Below are positions 61,793-64,000 of a stretch of 64,000 bases of DNA, piece after piece (the first letter of the stretch is position 1; each line of letters opens with the position of its first letter). The notes beneath the pieces are model-generated. The model saw nothing but the letters and a program-made list of their open reading frames with translations, was not told the DNA's origin and ran no database searches. Source of the stretch: Deltaproteobacteria bacterium (GTDB lineage: Bacteria; Myxococcota_A; UBA9042; DTJE01); the NCBI GenBank assembly GCA_029555025.1, contig JAKPTZ010000095.1, positions 1-64,000 of the forward strand, given 5' to 3'. Both the position numbers and the translations under genes were made by a program.

Positions 61793-64000
61793 CTAGTAGT
61801 CAACTGTCCCGCCAAGGTCGTAATCGACGGTATCCGGAAAAATCGAATCGTAGAGCTTCGCCCGCGGGCCGGGCTCAATGTATATCGCGCCGTAACGGAC
61901 AAGGTGTTCGGCGACCTTCCTGCAGTAATTACGCCCCTCGTTGTACGGGATCATCTCGACCATCTCGTCCAGTTCAAGACCCCGGTTGGCCTTCATGAAC
62001 CGACGAATCGCCGGGGCGCCAGAATTGTATGCCGCCGACGCGAACACAATCTGACCCTTGAAATCGGAAAGCAGATCCGCCAGGTAGCGGGTGCCGAACA
62101 GGATATTCCGGCCGGGCTCGAAGAAGGTATCCACCTCCCACTCGACACCGACCCGCCTTCCGACGATTCGGGCCGTGGCGGCGATCATCTGCATGACGCC
62201 AAGTGCCGCTGTGTGGCTGACCTGACCTGGATCGTACCTGCTCTCCTGCCTCATTATGGAATAAACCCACAGTTCGGGAATCCCGGTCTGCCGAGATGCG
62301 GCACCGACCAGCAACCTGTATGCCTTCGGGTACCTGGCGGCCCAGAACAGCCCGGTGTCCCTTGACGGCGTCCTGCCGAGCCTGCCGCCAAACACCTTGC
62401 CCGAAGCCTTGAAAAGCCTGCTGTACTGCTCGGTCACATCGGCCATCGTCAGCATGAACCTGGCCCTGTCGCGTCCGGCCAGCCGCTTCTCCGCGGCATC
62501 CGCGTGCGGGCGCCAGACACGCCAGGCCTCGGCCGGACGGCCCGCGGCGAACAGACCAGCGGAAACCTTTGCCGCCTCGGACGCCAGACGCCCGATCCGG
62601 GGCGAGTCGAACATCGGTTCGTAATCGCCAGCCAGGGCGGCCGGGGCAGTCATCCAGCCGGGAAGCGGTGTCCTGTACCACTGCTTGAGCCTTTTTGCGG
62701 CAAGCACTGAATACCATGTCAGAGGATACCTGGAGATCACTTCGTTCATCCAGACCCTGGCGCCCTTGTGATCACCAAGCCTGTGCAAGGCAACGCCACC
62801 CCAGTACATGGCCTTGCCGGCCACCAGGTTGTTCCCGAGTTTCTTCATGGATTCAAAAACGGAAATCGCCTCGCGGTATTGCTTCAACCGGAAAAGCGAC
62901 CAGCCCTTGAACCAGATCATGTAGCTGTACCGGCCGCTGCTCCTGTATTCCTTCAGGAACCTGTCCATCAGGGGCAGCGCGCGTTCGTATTCGCCGTGAT
63001 CGTATGGCAGCCAGGCAAGATAATACGACGAAAGCATCCGCTTGGCCTTCGCGCCGGTCGCAAGATACTCCCTGAAGCATTTTTCGGCGGCGCCATAGTC
63101 CTCCAGCTTCGCGTGAATGCGTCCAAGCAGGAAGGTTCCCTCCGGATCAACGCACACGCCACGCTCCCTCGCAAAGAGCATCATCCGCAACGCCTCTTCC
63201 GGGTCGTCGCGCACATGGACGATGTGGGATCTCGCGATTTTGCACGCCAGTTCAGGAGATCTGTCGCCACGCTGCCAGAGCTTCCGAAGAGCCGCCTGGT
63301 AATTGACGAAATCGAAGGCATCGAAGAAATTCGCCGCGCGCCTTCGCAGCGCGTCGTTGTCAAGGGAATCTTCGGAAATCCCGGCACTTGAAGCTGCGAC
63401 CGTGTCCGGCATCGCGACGAACAGATCGGTCAACGCACTGGTCCTGCCCGGTTCGGGAAGCGTGCCGGCGACCAACAGCCACGCCATGGCCTTCAGGCCG
63501 CGCCCGGCCGAACCTGTCCGCACCATGGCGGCCAGTTCGGCGGCCTCCCGATTTCGCCCCTCCTGCAGAAGGAACCTGGCAACCACGAGCCTGGCCTCGG
63601 ACGCATCGACGTGGTCAGGAAAACGATCCAGAAAAAGCCGCAGGCAGTTCACGCCCGATCCGGAATTGGCCAGTTCCCTGCCCCTTTCATACATGACATG
63701 GGCCGCCAGTTCGGGCAGATCCGGCAGGACGCCGCAATCGCGGGCGCTTCCGGCTGAAAGACCGGGAAGGCCTGCCGCTGCGGCATCAACCAGGGCGGAT
63801 ATTCGACTATTCTTTTTCGACCTGAACACGGTCGAAGCCTTGAGCGCATCTGCCGCCGCGTCCCGAAAGCCAAGCCGCCTCAATGCAGAAACATGAGCCA
63901 GTTCCATCAATGGATCGCGGTGTGCGGTCGAGGCATTACCGCCTTCGGCCTGAACCGGGCAAAGCGGCACCGATACCGCCAGGATCACCACCCATGCCGC
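61793..64000 (-). CDS. Lytic murein transglycosylase (Slt-like); 5' end probably beyond window
   Basis: 'ASRQTGIPELWVYSIMRQESRYDPGQVSHTAALGVMQMIAATARIVGRRVG', 'FASAAYNSGAPAIRRFMKANRG', 'NYCRKVAEHLVRYGAIY'. Frame stays open to the window edge (GTG at 63991 is the track start). Confidence 0.92.
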   Translation of the reverse strand, partial: AAWVVILAVSVPLCPVQAEGGNASTAHRDPLMELAHVSALRRLGFRDAAADALKASTVFRSKKNSRISALVDAAAAGLPGLSAGSARDCGVLPDLPELAAHVMYERGRELANSGSGVNCLRLFLDRFPDHVDASEARLVVARFLLQEGRNREAAELAAMVRTGSAGRGLKAMAWLLVAGTLPEPGRTSALTDLFVAMPDTVAASSAGISEDSLDNDALRRRAANFFDAFDFVNYQAALRKLWQRGDRSPELACKIARSHIVHVRDDPEEALRMMLFARERGVCVDPEGTFLLGRIHAKLEDYGAAEKCFREYLATGAKAKRMLSSYYLAWLPYDHGEYERALPLMDRFLKEYRSSGRYSYMIWFKGWSLFRLKQYREAISVFESMKKLGNNLVAGKAMYWGGVALHRLGDHKGARVWMNEVISRYPLTWYSVLAAKRLKQWYRTPLPGWMTAPAALAGDYEPMFDSPRIGRLASEAAKVSAGLFAAGRPAEAWRVWRPHADAAEKRLAGRDRARFMLTMADVTEQYSRLFKASGKVFGGRLGRTPSRDTGLFWAARYPKAYRLLVGAASRQTGIPELWVYSIMRQESRYDPGQVSHTAALGVMQMIAATARIVGRRVGVEWEVDTFFEPGRNILFGTRYLADLLSDFKGQIVFASAAYNSGAPAIRRFMKANRGLELDEMVEMIPYNEGRNYCRKVAEHLVRYGAIYIEPGPRAKLYDSIFPDTVDYDLGGTVDY

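Overview
This 64 kb window is GC-rich, densely coded bacterial chromosome, probably from a deltaproteobacterial or Myxococcota-like Gram-negative (inferred from gene content only). I saw no phage, IS element or CRISPR array. Supported content, left to right: a truncated PAS/GAF histidine kinase; Asp-rich lipoproteins; a type I glutamine synthetase; an AI-2E family permease; tandem Na+-dependent amino-acid transporters (AGCS + SNF); a tRNA-Cys(GCA); a 2845-aa Cys-rich lipoprotein with lamin-tail and P-domain-like modules; a cobalamin-riboswitch-controlled B12 uptake operon (TonB receptor, beta-propeller lipoprotein, BtuF/BtuC/BtuD-like) joined by 4-bp overlaps; a Kazal-domain lipoprotein; a GT2 enzyme; an M24 peptidase; a PqqD-like protein; NfnAB-like subunits; a PpiD/SurA-like protein; RibBA; a TolQ-TolR-TolA-TolB cluster followed by a class III aminotransferase, LuxE-like and LuxC-like cassette; a GT39 enzyme; a MoxR-DUF58-BatA/B/D/E cluster; a 1445-aa TPR protein; and a lytic transglycosylase. 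The most interesting items are the aminotransferase-LuxE-LuxC cassette (a possible carboxylate-to-aldehyde-to-amine pathway with no luciferase) and the beta-propeller lipoprotein inside the B12 operon (a candidate analogue of Bacteroides BtuG). All calls come from reading the sequence and translations. No database searches were run.
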